This document shows, in pieces, positions 32,775-42,255 of a stretch of 64,000 nt of DNA (positions within the stretch are counted from its first letter, which is position 1; each line of letters starts with the position of its first letter). Location of the stretch: the NCBI RefSeq assembly GCF_000383575.1, contig NZ_KB911579.1:127707-191706 (forward strand), in the 5' to 3' direction. Below the pieces are notes generated by a model. That model worked only from the letters and a program-made list of their open reading frames with translations, had not been told where the DNA came from and did not search any database. This DNA comes from Salinispora oceanensis. Its GTDB lineage: Bacteria > Actinomycetota > Actinomycetes > Mycobacteriales > Micromonosporaceae. The translations under genes were made by a program, and so were the position numbers.

Positions 32775-34190
32775 ATGGGCCGCCTGCGCCGACTCGCCGA
32801 GGCGACACCGGCGAGCCGGAACCGCTACCTCGACCTGCTCCGGGCCCTCGCCATCATCATGGTCGTTCTCGGTCACTGGAGCGTCGTGGACATCGGGCAC
32901 GACGCCTCCGGGCAGCCCACCGCGCGCTCCGCGCTGCCCGACCTCCCCTGGGCCTACCCACTGACCTGGGCGGTCCAGGTCATGCCGATCTTCTTCCTGG
33001 TCGGTGGGTACGCCAATGCCGCGTCCCTGAGCTCGCACCTCCATCGGGGCGGTGACGCCACCGGCTGGCTGCTCGGCCGCAGCGCCCGCCTGCTCCGGCC
33101 CACCAGCATGCTGATCCTCGTGCTCGCCGCCGTTGGCCTCGCCGCCCGGCTCGGTGGCGCCGACCCGTCGTTGGTCCGGACCGTGGTCTACTTCGCCACC
33201 ATCCCGCTGTGGTTCCTCGCCGCGTACCTCCTCGTGGTGCCGCTGACCCCGATGATGTACGCGCTGCACCGGCGGTACGGGCTCCTCGTACCGGTGGCGC
33301 TGGCCGCCCTGGTCGCGGCGGGGGACCTGACCCGCGAACTCGGTCTGCACGACACCGCCCTGCCGAACTATCTCTTCGGCTGGCTGGCCATTCACCAGAT
33401 CGGCTTCGCCTGGTACGACGCGGACAAGAACGACGCTGACACTGCGGCACCGCGCGGCCGCTCGGTGAAGCTCCGGACCCGGCGGCTACCGCTTTCCCGG
33501 CGGGCGGGCTGGACGGCGCTGCTCGGTGGGCTGGCGGTGGCGGTGCTGCTGACCGGCCCTGGCCCGTACCCGGTCAGCATGATCAATATTCCGGGTGAGC
33601 GGCTGAACAACGCCGCCCCGCCCAGCCTCGCGCTCCTGGCGGTGAGCACCGCACAGCTCGGGCTCCTCCTACTGCTGCGCCGACCGGCGCAGCGCTGGCT
33701 ACGCCGCGACCGCCCCTGGATGGCGGTGATCGCGGTGAACAGCGTCGTACTGACGGTCTTCCTGTGGCACCTGAGCGCGGCGATCCTGGCGATCGGGGCC
33801 CTGGACGCGGTGGGGTTGCTACCGACCCCGGCCGCCGGCACGGCCGCCTGGCTGGCCTGGCGGATCCCCTGGGTCCTGATCCTCGCTGTGTTCCTGGCCG
33901 TCCTGGTCGCCATCTTCGGTCCGATCGAGGCGCGCACCGGCCGCCCCCCGGCCGCCCGAGGACCCGCCCCGCCGTCGGACGACCGGGCGGAGCACCACTG
34001 GTGGGTCACCGGCCGCAGCGTGCTCGCCGTCGCCGCCTTCGTCGCCGTCGTCGCCGCGCTCGTCGTCAACGCGACGGCCCCACGGGACGCCCCGCTGCTG
34101 CTCGGGCTGCCCGTCCCGGCGCTGGTGGCCTACCTGGCCGGGGCGGGCACCCTGCGGCTGCTCAGGTCTGGGTGGGGAACCCCAGGTTGA
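32775..34190 (+). CDS. Membrane acyltransferase (acyltransferase-3 family)
   Basis: A 471-aa polytopic protein with about ten to twelve TM segments. RNRYLDLLRALAIIMVVLGHW (about residues 15-35) carries the Arg and catalytic His of the acyltransferase-3 family, and the IFFLVGGYANA segment follows. Proteins of this family transfer acetyl or other acyl groups to surface polysaccharides, lipids or antibiotics. TACGCT (32762-32767) lies 7 nt before ATG 32775, so transcription may start at the ATG (leaderless). Its 3' end overlaps the opposing mmsA gene by 29 bp. Acceptor unknown. Confidence 0.87.
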   Translation: MGRLRRLAEATPASRNRYLDLLRALAIIMVVLGHWSVVDIGHDASGQPTARSALPDLPWAYPLTWAVQVMPIFFLVGGYANAASLSSHLHRGGDATGWLLGRSARLLRPTSMLILVLAAVGLAARLGGADPSLVRTVVYFATIPLWFLAAYLLVVPLTPMMYALHRRYGLLVPVALAALVAAGDLTRELGLHDTALPNYLFGWLAIHQIGFAWYDADKNDADTAAPRGRSVKLRTRRLPLSRRAGWTALLGGLAVAVLLTGPGPYPVSMINIPGERLNNAAPPSLALLAVSTAQLGLLLLLRRPAQRWLRRDRPWMAVIAVNSVVLTVFLWHLSAAILAIGALDAVGLLPTPAAGTAAWLAWRIPWVLILAVFLAVLVAIFGPIEARTGRPPAARGPAPPSDDRAEHHWWVTGRSVLAVAAFVAVVAALVVNATAPRDAPLLLGLPVPALVAYLAGAGTLRLLRSGWGTPG

Positions 34191-35652
34191 CCCCACCGTG
34201 TCGGGGGTCCAGCCAGCGGCTGGTGACCACCTTGCCCCGGGTGAAGAAGCGCACCCCGTCCTCCCCGTGCGCGTGCAGGTCGCCGAAGAGCGACGCCTTC
34301 CAGCCGCCGAAGGAGTAGTACGCCATCGGCACCGGGATCGGCACGTTGATCCCCACCATGCCCACCTCCACCTCGTGCTGGTAACGCCGGGCGGCGCCCC
34401 CGTCATTGGTGAAGATGGCCGTCCCATTGCCGTACGGGTTGGTGTTGACCAGGTGGACGGCCTCCTCGTACGAACCGACCCGGACCACCGACAGCACCGG
34501 GCCGAAGATCTCGTCGGTGTAGACCGACATCTCCGGGGTGACCCGGTCGAACAGGGTCGGCCCCAACCAGTAGCCGTTCGGGTCCCCGTCCGGACGCACG
34601 TCCCGACCGTCCACCACCGGCACCGCGCCCGCCGCCACGCCCGCCTCGACGTACGAGCGCACCCGCTCGGCGTGCGCGGCGGTGACCAGCGGGCCCATGT
34701 CGCAGCCGCGCCGGCCGTCGCCGGTGCGCAGCCCCGCCATCCGCTCGGCGATCTTCGCGACCAGCGCGTCCGCGACCGGCTCCACCGCGACCAGCGCCGA
34801 GATCGCCATACAGCGCTCCCCCGCCGACCCGAACCCCGCGTTGACGGCGGCGTCGGCGGCCAGGTCCAGATCCGCGTCCGGGAGCACCACCATGTGGTTC
34901 TTCGCCCCACCGAGGGCCTGCACCCGCTTGCCCGCCAGCGACGCCCGCTGGTGCACGTGCCGGGCGACCGGCGTGGAGCCGACGAACGACACCGCCCGCA
35001 CCGCCGGATGATCCAACAGGGCGTCCACGGCCTCCTTGTCCCCGTTGACCACGTTGAGCACCCCCGGCGGCAGGCCCGCCTCGGCGAACCACTCCGCCAG
35101 CAGCAGCGCCGCGCTCGGGTCCTTCTCGCTGGGCTTGAGCACCACCGCGTTGCCCGTGGCCACCGCGACCGGCACGAACCAGAGCGGCACCATCACCGGG
35201 AAGTTGAAGGGGCTGATCACCGCCACCACCCCGAGGGGCTGGCGCAGGTTGTAGGAGTCCACCTCGGTCGAGACGTTCTCGCTGAACCCGCCGCGCATCG
35301 CCGCGGGGATGCCGCAGGCGTACTCGATCACCTCCAGCCCGCGCTGCACCTCGCCGGCGGCGTCGGCGAGCACCTTGCCGTGCTCCGCGGTGATCACCTC
35401 GGCGAGCCGGTCGCGCCGGGCGTGGACCAGCTCGCGGAAGGCGAAGAGCACCGCCGTGCGCCGCGACAGGGAGGCGTCTCGCCAACTCCGCGCGGCCCGG
35501 TCGGCGGCATCAACCGCTGCCGCCACCTCCGCCGCAGAGGCCAGCTCGACCTCCGCGGTACGCGCGCCGGTGGCCGGGTCGAAGACGTCGCCGCGACGCA
35601 CCGCCGTGCCGGTGAGCAGCTTGCCGTCCACGAAGTGCCCGATGAGACTCAC
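34162..35652 (-). CDS. mmsA: Methylmalonate-semialdehyde dehydrogenase (CoA-acylating)
   Basis: Aldehyde dehydrogenase superfamily enzyme (496 aa) that converts malonate or methylmalonate semialdehyde to acetyl- or propionyl-CoA. The landmarks are ISPFNFPVMVPLWF, KPSEKDPSAALLLAEWFAEAGLPPGV, FVGSTPVARHVHQRA, and the catalytic Cys in GFGSAGERCMAISALV; this GERCMA context is the MmsA signature. The GTG at 35652 overlaps the aminotransferase TGA (GTGA), so the two are co-translated. The 3' end overlaps the acyltransferase gene. Confidence 0.93.
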   Translation of the reverse strand: MSLIGHFVDGKLLTGTAVRRGDVFDPATGARTAEVELASAAEVAAAVDAADRAARSWRDASLSRRTAVLFAFRELVHARRDRLAEVITAEHGKVLADAAGEVQRGLEVIEYACGIPAAMRGGFSENVSTEVDSYNLRQPLGVVAVISPFNFPVMVPLWFVPVAVATGNAVVLKPSEKDPSAALLLAEWFAEAGLPPGVLNVVNGDKEAVDALLDHPAVRAVSFVGSTPVARHVHQRASLAGKRVQALGGAKNHMVVLPDADLDLAADAAVNAGFGSAGERCMAISALVAVEPVADALVAKIAERMAGLRTGDGRRGCDMGPLVTAAHAERVRSYVEAGVAAGAVPVVDGRDVRPDGDPNGYWLGPTLFDRVTPEMSVYTDEIFGPVLSVVRVGSYEEAVHLVNTNPYGNGTAIFTNDGGAARRYQHEVEVGMVGINVPIPVPMAYYSFGGWKASLFGDLHAHGEDGVRFFTRGKVVTSRWLDPRHGGVNLGFPTQT

Positions 35653-36959
35653 GCCGCCACCTCCGCCGCGGTCCCGCCGGACCGGATCGCGTCCACCAGA
35701 ATTGCCAGGCCCTCCCGGGCCTCCTCCTCGGTCAGGGTCAACGGCGGGCCCATCCGCACCACGTTCCCGTACAGGCCGCCCTTGCCGACGAGCAGGCCAC
35801 CGGCCCGGCACGCCTCGAACACCTGGGTCGCGCGCCCGGGATCCGGGTCCGCGGTGCCCGGAAGGACGAACTCGACGCCGAGCATCAGCCCCTTGCCGCG
35901 TACCTCGGCGACCCCGGGGAGCCCGCCGACCGCGGCGCGCAGCCCCTCGTTGAGGATCGTGCCGACCCGGTCCGCGTTGGCCTGCAGATCGTTGTCGAGC
36001 AGGTAGTCGAGGACGGCGTTGCCGGCGGCGGCGGAGATTGGGTTGCCGCCGAAGGTGGAGAAGCTGATCGCCGGCACCGACTCGACCACCTCGGCCCGCC
36101 CGACCACACCGGCGAGCGCGAACCCGTTGCCGACGCCCTTGGCGAAGGTGATCATGTCCGGGGTCACGCCGTGGGCCTGGTAGCCCCAGAAGTGCGTGCC
36201 GGTCCGCCCCCAGCCGGTCTGCACCTCGTCCGAGATGAGCAGGATGCCGTGCTCGTCGAGCACCTTGCGCCAGCCGGCGAGCAGCCCGTCCGGGCCGTGC
36301 ACGAATCCGCCGACGCCCTGAATCGGCTCGGCGATCAGACAGGCGACATCACCCGAGGTCTGGGTGGCCAGAACCTCCCGCAGGTCCTCCACCGCCGCGT
36401 CGATCCGATCCGCCTCGGGAAGCCGGGCCAGCAGGCCCCGCAGCCGCTCCCCCGAGTGCAGCCAGGCCACCTGCAACGGGTTCAGCGGACTCGCCGACCA
36501 GCCCCGGTTGCCGGTGACCCCGATGGTCGCGTACGACCGGCCGTGATAGCTGTTGCGCACGGCGAGGATCTGGTGCGAACGCCGATAGTTGGTGGCCATC
36601 AGCAACGCGGCCTCGTTGGCCTCGGTGCCGGAGTTGGTGAAGAAGACCCGCGCGTCCGGGATGCCGGACAGCCGGGCCACCTTCTCAGCCAACTCCACCT
36701 GCTGCCGGATCAGGTAGAGCGTCGAGGTGTGCACGAGCCCGGTAGCCAGCTGGCGCTCCACCGCCGCGCGGATCTCCGGAATGTCGTAACCGATGCTGTT
36801 GGTCAGCACGCCACCGAAGAAATCCAGGTACGTGCGGCCCTGCGCGTCGGTGACCCGGCGCCCCTGACCAGCGACGAGTTCGAGCGGTTCGTCGTAGTAG
36901 AGCGGCATCCAGGACGGGAGCACCGCCCGGTGCCGGGCCAGCAGATCGTCGGTGGTCAT
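35649..36959 (-). CDS. Class III aminotransferase (beta-alanine/3-aminoisobutyrate type)
   Basis: PLP-dependent enzyme (436 aa). It has VFFTNSGTEANEAALL (cofactor phosphate), LLISDEVQTGWGRTGTHFW (Asp contacting the pyridine N), and ITFAKGVGNGFALAG with the Schiff-base Lys. It is closest in style to AGXT2-like alanine-glyoxylate / beta-alanine aminotransferases. ATG 36959 has AGAGG 7 nt upstream. The GTGA overlap with mmsA suggests a pathway beta-amino acid to semialdehyde to acyl-CoA, as in pyrimidine or valine degradation. The upstream MFS frame runs into it with no stop. Confidence 0.9.
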   Translation of the reverse strand: MTTDDLLARHRAVLPSWMPLYYDEPLELVAGQGRRVTDAQGRTYLDFFGGVLTNSIGYDIPEIRAAVERQLATGLVHTSTLYLIRQQVELAEKVARLSGIPDARVFFTNSGTEANEAALLMATNYRRSHQILAVRNSYHGRSYATIGVTGNRGWSASPLNPLQVAWLHSGERLRGLLARLPEADRIDAAVEDLREVLATQTSGDVACLIAEPIQGVGGFVHGPDGLLAGWRKVLDEHGILLISDEVQTGWGRTGTHFWGYQAHGVTPDMITFAKGVGNGFALAGVVGRAEVVESVPAISFSTFGGNPISAAAGNAVLDYLLDNDLQANADRVGTILNEGLRAAVGGLPGVAEVRGKGLMLGVEFVLPGTADPDPGRATQVFEACRAGGLLVGKGGLYGNVVRMGPPLTLTEEEAREGLAILVDAIRSGGTAAEVAA

Positions 36960-38366
36960 AGTGACACCTCTCAACGAAGCGGGTGATGACGGCACGCTCT
37001 CACCACCGCGCACCGCGAACAACTGGCACCGTGTAGCGTCACCGCACCGTCCACCTGACACCACGTCAACCGGCCGGCGGTTGTCGCGTCCCGTGCGGAT
37101 TGAGGACCCCATGATTGTCGAGCCGCGAATTTTTCGAGCAGTCTGAGACAGGGCCGTGACGGCTGCGGGAAGCAGCACAACGGCTCCGGTCACCGCGAAA
37201 CACCAGGCCAATGAGAGGGGGGACAGCAGCAGGCCGATCCCGGCCGACCCCGCGGCATTTCCCGTGTTGAAGGCAGTATTCACCCAGGTACCGGCCTCCG
37301 TACTGCGGGCCTGGGAATCCACTTCGCCGGCAATCAGATAGGCCGTGGTCAGCGTCGGTGCCATCAGAAACCCAACGGCACCGGCCAGCGCAACCAGCCC
37401 GACCATTCCAGTGGCCTGGCCGGACAGCACACAGAAAACTCCGACAAAAGCGGCCAGAATCGGCAGCCGGGTGCGTGTGGACAGCCGCCAGCGCACCGCA
37501 CCGTAGAGCAGCCCGCCCAGCGCGCTGCTGACCGCCAGCGCCGCCGACACCCAGGACACGGAGGCAGCGGCGCCGTGCCGGTCCGCGAAGGCGACGGCCA
37601 GGAGATTGAAGGCCCCCAGGCAGGCCCCCAGCCCGGCGGTGGCAAGAACCGGATCGGCCAGGGACGTCCACCAGCGTGCGTCCCGGCGGGGCGGGGCGGC
37701 CCCCTGCTCGCCGCCGGTGTCGGGCTGCGGCGCGGCTGAACCGTGGAAGGAGGCGGCGACCGGGGAACCCGCGAGGACAGCCGTGCCGCCGAACAGCAGC
37801 ACCGCGCTCAGCGCGACTCCGAGGGCGGGCTCCGCGAGCGCCGTGAGCACCCCGGCCAGCAGGGGCCCGACGACGTAGAGCAGCTCCTCCGCGACAGTGT
37901 CCAACGAGTAGGCCCGCTGAAGCAGTTGCTCGTCGTCGTCCGGGACCAGATCACGCCACAGGGTGCGCATGAACGGTCCCAGCGGGGGCGCGCACGCGCC
38001 GGCCCCGGTGCCGAGCACCCACAGCGCCACACCGGGGGCACCGGGCTGCCAGGCCACCGCCGCGATCAGGCCGAGCAGCGCCGCACATGCCGCCGCCATG
38101 GGCAGCAGCGCCCGGTGCACGCCGTGCCGGTCGATGAGGCGGGCGCGGTACGGGGCCAGCAGGGAACTGGCGAGTCCGAAGACGGCCAGGACACCACCGG
38201 CGACGGCGTACGACCCCGTCGCGTGTTCGACGGTGAGCACCAGCGCCAGGAAGACGATGCCGTAGGCGAACCGGGCGACGAGCGCGGCGCCGAACGTGCG
38301 GGCCGCCTGCGGTAGGCGGAGGACGGTGAGATAGGAGGGGGCATGCGCAGGGGATGCGGATGACAC
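36960..38366 (-). CDS. MFS transporter whose frame lacks a stop before the aminotransferase
   Basis: A 12-TM major facilitator (about 405 aa of transporter, then a non-membrane tail). The loop LAPYRARLIDRHGVHRALLP is the loop 2-3 motif region, with LWRDLVPDDDEQLLQRAYSL on the mid-loop. GTG 38366 has AGGAG 6 nt upstream. After the last helix, about 65 codons of intergenic-looking sequence follow without a stop and then the frame reads straight into the aminotransferase (ORF 35649-38366, 905 codons). The coordinates here stop at the aminotransferase ATG by choice. It could be a bona fide fusion, or readthrough suppressed by the internal start. Substrate unknown. Confidence 0.72.
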
Positions 38367-39127
38367 GGGGGACTCCTGCGGGTTCGCGCGTCCCGATGGC
38401 GGGCACGGGACGGGCTGCGGATTAGGGGGTGCGGGATCGCGGACGGCGGGGTTCGTCCGGGTCCGGGGGCGGCCGTGGGCGGCTACGGACGGGGGCCCGT
38501 GACGGCGCCGGACGGAGCACCCGGCAGACGGGCAAGGGACAGGGCCACGGCGGCCTTGAGGGCGTCGGCCGTAGCCGTGCCCAGGCCATGGCGATCCAGA
38601 GTGGCCAGCGCAGATGGCCGACGCAGCACCGTAGAGTACGAAGGATTCCCTAACCGGGAAGACATATGACGTTCCTCATCGAACGTGGCGCGCGTACGCG
38701 CGCCAAAGGCAGGTCAAAGACAGCAGGGCCCTGATCCGCACCAGGGCAGAGGCAGTCTTTGGTCTACGCACGAAGGAAGAACATTCCGGTGACAGTAGCA
38801 GCACCCACGGGGCCGGCCCCGACGACGGGGTGGCCGACCGCCGGAGCAGCGGGAGTTCGCTGACGCCATCACCGTCGGTGCGCCAGTCCGACACCCCGGT
38901 CCAGCAGCCTCGCAGCAACGTCCGTACCCGATGGGTGTTTTCCTCCCCTATCACCGGTGAGTACACGTCAATGGTCTCCGGAGTGCTAGCCCTGCGCGGA
39001 GGCATACGCCGGGCGGTCACCCACGACCTACTCGGAGCACCACGAATCGCAAGACAAACCCGCAATGATGGAGTTCCCTACCCGCCTGGTCGACCGGAGA
39101 AAGGGTCCCCCTCCTGGTGAGAGACTC
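38367..39127. other. Gene-poor spacer
   Basis: About 760 bases upstream of the MFS gene. Open frames overlap on both strands but none has a ribosome site or recognisable domain. The only distinct feature is the 20-bp palindrome at 38686-38705. Confidence 0.5.
38686..38705. repeat. Perfect 20-bp palindrome
   Basis: TGGCGCGCGTACGCGCGCCA is fully self-complementary with no loop. It lies in the gene-poor spacer, about 320 bp upstream of the MFS start (minus strand) and 420 bp past the 60-aa membrane gene. Confidence 0.9.
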
Positions 39128-39310
39128 CTATCGCTCCCGCCGCTTTTTCAGTTCTCCATCGACAATATTTAGAACACCACCGATTGTGATTACTCCGATC
39201 AGAGCAACGGAAAGCCAGGATGATCTGAATCCGTTTAAAGTCATGGAGGTGAACCAGAAGGCGCCCCCGGTCGTTATAAGGATCCTGGCAACGTGGTTCA
39301 GTCGTCCCAT
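39128..39310 (-). CDS. Small 60-aa membrane protein
   Basis: Starts MGRLNHVARILITTGG, with two hydrophobic segments (about 8-24 and 30-48), and ends ELKKRRER, so the C-terminus is probably cytoplasmic. ATG 39310 is preceded by GAGGAGGAG about 7 nt upstream, a strong ribosome site; the longer open frame upstream includes a TGCC microsatellite and is unlikely to be coding. I do not recognise the family. Confidence 0.7.
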   Translation of the reverse strand: MGRLNHVARILITTGGAFWFTSMTLNGFRSSWLSVALIGVITIGGVLNIVDGELKKRRER

Positions 39311-39363
39311 ACCGCGCTCCTCCTCGGTGGGCGGACTATCCTCAGTAGCAGCCCTTGTCCCCA

Positions 39364-39390
39364 CTGCCTGTCTGCCTGCCTGCCTGCCTG
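39364..39390. repeat. TGCC/CTGC tetranucleotide tract
   Basis: A near-perfect run CTGYCTGCCTGCCTGCCTGCCTG lies just upstream of the small membrane gene and is prone to slippage. Confidence 0.9.
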
Positions 39391-39450
39391 GGGCACCGTC
39401 TGTCCGGCCATCGGATCGATCCACGACCCACCAGGACCGCCCTCGATCTG

Positions 39451-40389
39451 CTACCGCCCAGCGGCCGAGCGGTGTGCACGGGGGCTCACCCCACGGCGGC
39501 GCTTGAAGGCGGTGCTGAGCGCGAAGGAGCTGCCGTAGCCCACCCGGCGGGCGACCGCACCGACGGTGGCGTGCGGCTCCCGAAGCAGGTCGGCGGCGAG
39601 ACTCAACCGCCAGCCGGTCAGATAGGACATGGGCGGTTCACCAACCAGTGCGGTGAACCGCCGGGCAAACGCCGCCCGGGAGACTCCGGCTTCGGCGGCC
39701 AGAGATGCCACGGTCCACGGCCGGGCCGGGTCGTGGTGCAGCATTCGCAGGGCGGGGCCGACGACGGGATCGCTATGCGCCTGGTACCAGCCGGGGGGCT
39801 CGGCACCGGGACGGGCGAACCATTCCCGCAGCACGGCGATGAGCAGCAGGTCCAGCAGCCGGTCGAGAACCGCCTCCTGACCGGGGTCATCCTTGACGAT
39901 CTCGTCGGCCAGCAGTGGGATCAACGGAGAGTCCCAGGAGTCGCCGGGCACGATGAGCAGCGGCGGCAGTGCGGTCAGCAGCCGTTGGCTGACCGCACCC
40001 CGCATCGGGTACGCACCGGTCAGCAGCATCGTCGGGCCGTCCGCGCTGTTGCCCCAGGTCCGCACCCCCCACTCACTCATTCCGCAGAGTTCCCCACCAT
40101 CCGGGCCGGTGCAGCGTTGGCCAGGATGGATGACGGCCTGCGGTGCCGTGGAGAGGTCGTCGGCGACCCGGTACGGGGCGGGGCCGCGGACGATCGCGAT
40201 GTCCCCCGGGTTCAGCCGGATCGCCGTGCCCTCCTCCGGCGCGACCCAAGCGTCACCTCGGACCAGGGCCACCAGGGTGAGGGGCGCCTCGTCCCGGATC
40301 GCCAGGGACCACGGCGGGGTCAGGACCGAGCGCAACAGGAACGCACCCTGGGCTCGGGGTCCATCAAGGAGACCTACGACTGCGTCCAT
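39451..40389 (-). CDS. AraC-family regulator (cupin-6 plus HTH-18)
   Basis: A 312-aa regulator. An N-terminal cupin (about residues 15-180) has GDAWVAPEEG and LNPGDIAIVRGPAPY. A C-terminal double helix-turn-helix (about 215-310) has WTVASLAAEAGVSRAAFARRFTALVGEPP and VARRVGYGSSFALSTAFKRRRGVSP. ATG 40389 is favoured over 40407. It is divergent from the NmrA-like reductase gene, 71 bp apart, so it probably controls that gene. Ligand unknown. Confidence 0.9.
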   Translation of the reverse strand: MDAVVGLLDGPRAQGAFLLRSVLTPPWSLAIRDEAPLTLVALVRGDAWVAPEEGTAIRLNPGDIAIVRGPAPYRVADDLSTAPQAVIHPGQRCTGPDGGELCGMSEWGVRTWGNSADGPTMLLTGAYPMRGAVSQRLLTALPPLLIVPGDSWDSPLIPLLADEIVKDDPGQEAVLDRLLDLLLIAVLREWFARPGAEPPGWYQAHSDPVVGPALRMLHHDPARPWTVASLAAEAGVSRAAFARRFTALVGEPPMSYLTGWRLSLAADLLREPHATVGAVARRVGYGSSFALSTAFKRRRGVSPRAHRSAAGR

Positions 40390-40460
40390 GTAGACGATTG
40401 AACACAAGCTCGCGCGGATTAGCTATGTCCCGTCTCAGGCTGGGGCACTTCACTGGGCGT

Positions 40461-41300
40461 ATGACAGACCAACGAAAGCAACGACACACCCTGGTCCTCG
40501 GCGGCACCGGCAAGACCGGCCGACGCATCGTGGCCCGGCTGCGAGATCAGGGCGTACCGGTGCGGGTTGGCTCCCGCACCGCCCGACAGCCCTTCGACTG
40601 GACCGACCCGGCGACCTGGGCACCGACCCTGCGGGACGTGAACGCCGTCTACCTCTCCTACCACCCGGACCTCGCCGAGCCGGGCGCGCTGAAGACGGTC
40701 GCCGCGTTCACCGATCTCGCGGTGGCGGCCGGGGTCTCCCGGCTGGTGCTGCTCTCCGGGCGCGGGGAGGAGATTGCCCGGTCCGCCGAGGAGCACGTCC
40801 AGGCCGCCGGGGTGGAGTGGACGGTCCTGCGGTCGAGCTGGTTCAACCAGAACTTCAGCGAGGACTACCTCCTGGAGCCGGTCCGCGGCGGTGAGGTCGT
40901 TCTCCCGGTCGGGGCCGTACCCGAGCCGTTCGTGGACGCCGACGACATCGCCGACGTGGCCGTGGCGGCACTCACCGGCCATGGGCACGCCGGGCAGCTC
41001 TACGAGCTGACCGGGCCCCGGCTGCTCACCTTCGGCGAGGCGATCGCCGACATCGCCACCAGCACGGGCCGGACCATCGAGCTCGTGCAGGTCTCCTCCA
41101 CGGAGTACGCGGACGGACTCGCCGCCGCCGGTGTCCCGGCTGGCACGATCGAGTTGTTGACGTACCTCTTCACGACCCTGCTGGACGGGCGCAATGCCCG
41201 GCTGAGCGACGGTGTTACGCGGGCCCTCGGCCGGCCGCCGCGCGACTTCGCCGACTACGCCACGAGCACCGCGGCCACCGGCGTCTGGGGCGGGGCATAA
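40461..41300 (+). CDS. NmrA-like NAD(P)-binding protein
   Basis: Atypical short-chain dehydrogenase (279 aa). The NADP loop HTLVLGGTGKTGRRIVARL lies at the start, followed by the acidic/basic switch VRVGSRTARQPFDW. Later features are SRLVLLSGRGEE, a YELTGPRLLTFGEAIADIA segment, and the NmrA-type region WTVLRSSWFNQNFSEDYL. ATG 40461 begins at the conserved strand; an upstream in-frame ATG at 40398 lies inside the AraC control region. It may be a redox sensor or an azoreductase-like reductase. Control by the divergent AraC is likely. Confidence 0.85.
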   Translation: MTDQRKQRHTLVLGGTGKTGRRIVARLRDQGVPVRVGSRTARQPFDWTDPATWAPTLRDVNAVYLSYHPDLAEPGALKTVAAFTDLAVAAGVSRLVLLSGRGEEIARSAEEHVQAAGVEWTVLRSSWFNQNFSEDYLLEPVRGGEVVLPVGAVPEPFVDADDIADVAVAALTGHGHAGQLYELTGPRLLTFGEAIADIATSTGRTIELVQVSSTEYADGLAAAGVPAGTIELLTYLFTTLLDGRNARLSDGVTRALGRPPRDFADYATSTAATGVWGGA

Positions 41301-41310
41301 CCTGCGGTGC

Positions 41311-41368
41311 CATGCGGATCGACTCCGGCCACGCCGCTGAGGACAGCGGCCCTGAGTCGATCCGCGTG
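41311..41368. terminator. Bidirectional terminator between convergent genes
   Basis: GCGGATCGACTC (41314-41325) pairs with GAGTCGATCCGC (41354-41365), and an inner stem GCCGCT/AGCGGC (41333-41338, 41345-41350) adds a second hairpin. It lies between the NmrA-like gene and the SDR gene. Confidence 0.75.
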
Positions 41369-41395
41369 GATCCAGCGGCGGAGTCACCGCCAGGG

Positions 41396-42139
41396 TCAAG
41401 CGGCGAAGCCACCGTCCACAGCGATGGCGGCACCAGTGACATGGCGGCCAGCGTCACCCGCGAGGTGGGCGACGGTCGCGGCGACGTCCGACGACTGGCC
41501 GAAACGACCGAGTGCGGTGAAGCTCTGCTGCACATCGGCGCCCTCGGCGTCGGCGGGGTTCATGTCGGTCTCCGTCGGCCCGGGATGGACCAGGTTGGCG
41601 GTGATCCCCCTGGCACCCAGCTCGCGGGCCAACGACCTGGTCAGGCCGATCAACGCGGTCTTACTCGTCGAATACAGCGAGACACCGGGGAGCGGCACCC
41701 GCTCGGCCAGGCAACTGCCGATATTGATGATCCTTCCGCCTTCGGTCAGGTGCCGCACCGCCGCCTGGGAAGCCACGAAGGGTGCCCGGACATTGACGCT
41801 CAACACGCGGTCGATGTCCTCCAGTGACATGTCTTCGACCAGACCACGCACCAGAATCCCCGCGTTGTTGACCACGATGTCGAGCCGCCCGAACTCCGCC
41901 ACGGCCTGATCCACGGCCGTGCGCACAGCAGTCGGGTCCGCACTATCAGCCTGGACCGCCCAGGCCCGGCGCCCCAGCGCCTTGATCCGGTCAACGACAT
42001 CCGCCGCGCGCTCCGCACTGTCCCGGTAGGTCAACGCGACGTCGGCGCCATCCGCTGCCAGCCTCAGCGCCACGGCCTCGCCGATGCCACGGCTGCCGCC
42101 GGTCACGAATGCCACCTTGCCGCCAAGTACCGCACTCAT
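41396..42139 (-). CDS. Short-chain dehydrogenase (FabG-like)
   Basis: Classical SDR (247 aa). The NAD(P) loop is FVTGGSRGIGEAVA, with NNAG at VVNNAGILVRG, the catalytic Ser in INIGSCLAER, Tyr-x3-Lys in YSTSKTALIG, and NLVHPGPTETDM after it. It is oxidoreductase on an unknown alcohol or ketone. The start is at MSAVLGGKVA. It is convergent with the NmrA-like gene and downstream of the MerR gene on the same strand with a 116-bp gap. Confidence 0.92.
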   Translation of the reverse strand: MSAVLGGKVAFVTGGSRGIGEAVALRLAADGADVALTYRDSAERAADVVDRIKALGRRAWAVQADSADPTAVRTAVDQAVAEFGRLDIVVNNAGILVRGLVEDMSLEDIDRVLSVNVRAPFVASQAAVRHLTEGGRIINIGSCLAERVPLPGVSLYSTSKTALIGLTRSLARELGARGITANLVHPGPTETDMNPADAEGADVQQSFTALGRFGQSSDVAATVAHLAGDAGRHVTGAAIAVDGGFAA

Positions 42140-42255
42140 GTTCGCTCATCTCTCCTGTCGTGTTCGTGAACAAAGTTAGGTTCACATGCTGCGGGCAGGG
42201 AGTCTGGCGGCAATCCGACGTCGCGTTTCGGCCGAGAAGTGCCGAGCACCACCCC

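Noticed and set aside
35649..38366. Treating the 905-codon frame as a single natural fusion protein
   Set aside because: The aminotransferase has its own ribosome site and start, and the linker looks like intergenic DNA. I list it as two features and keep the fusion as a finding.
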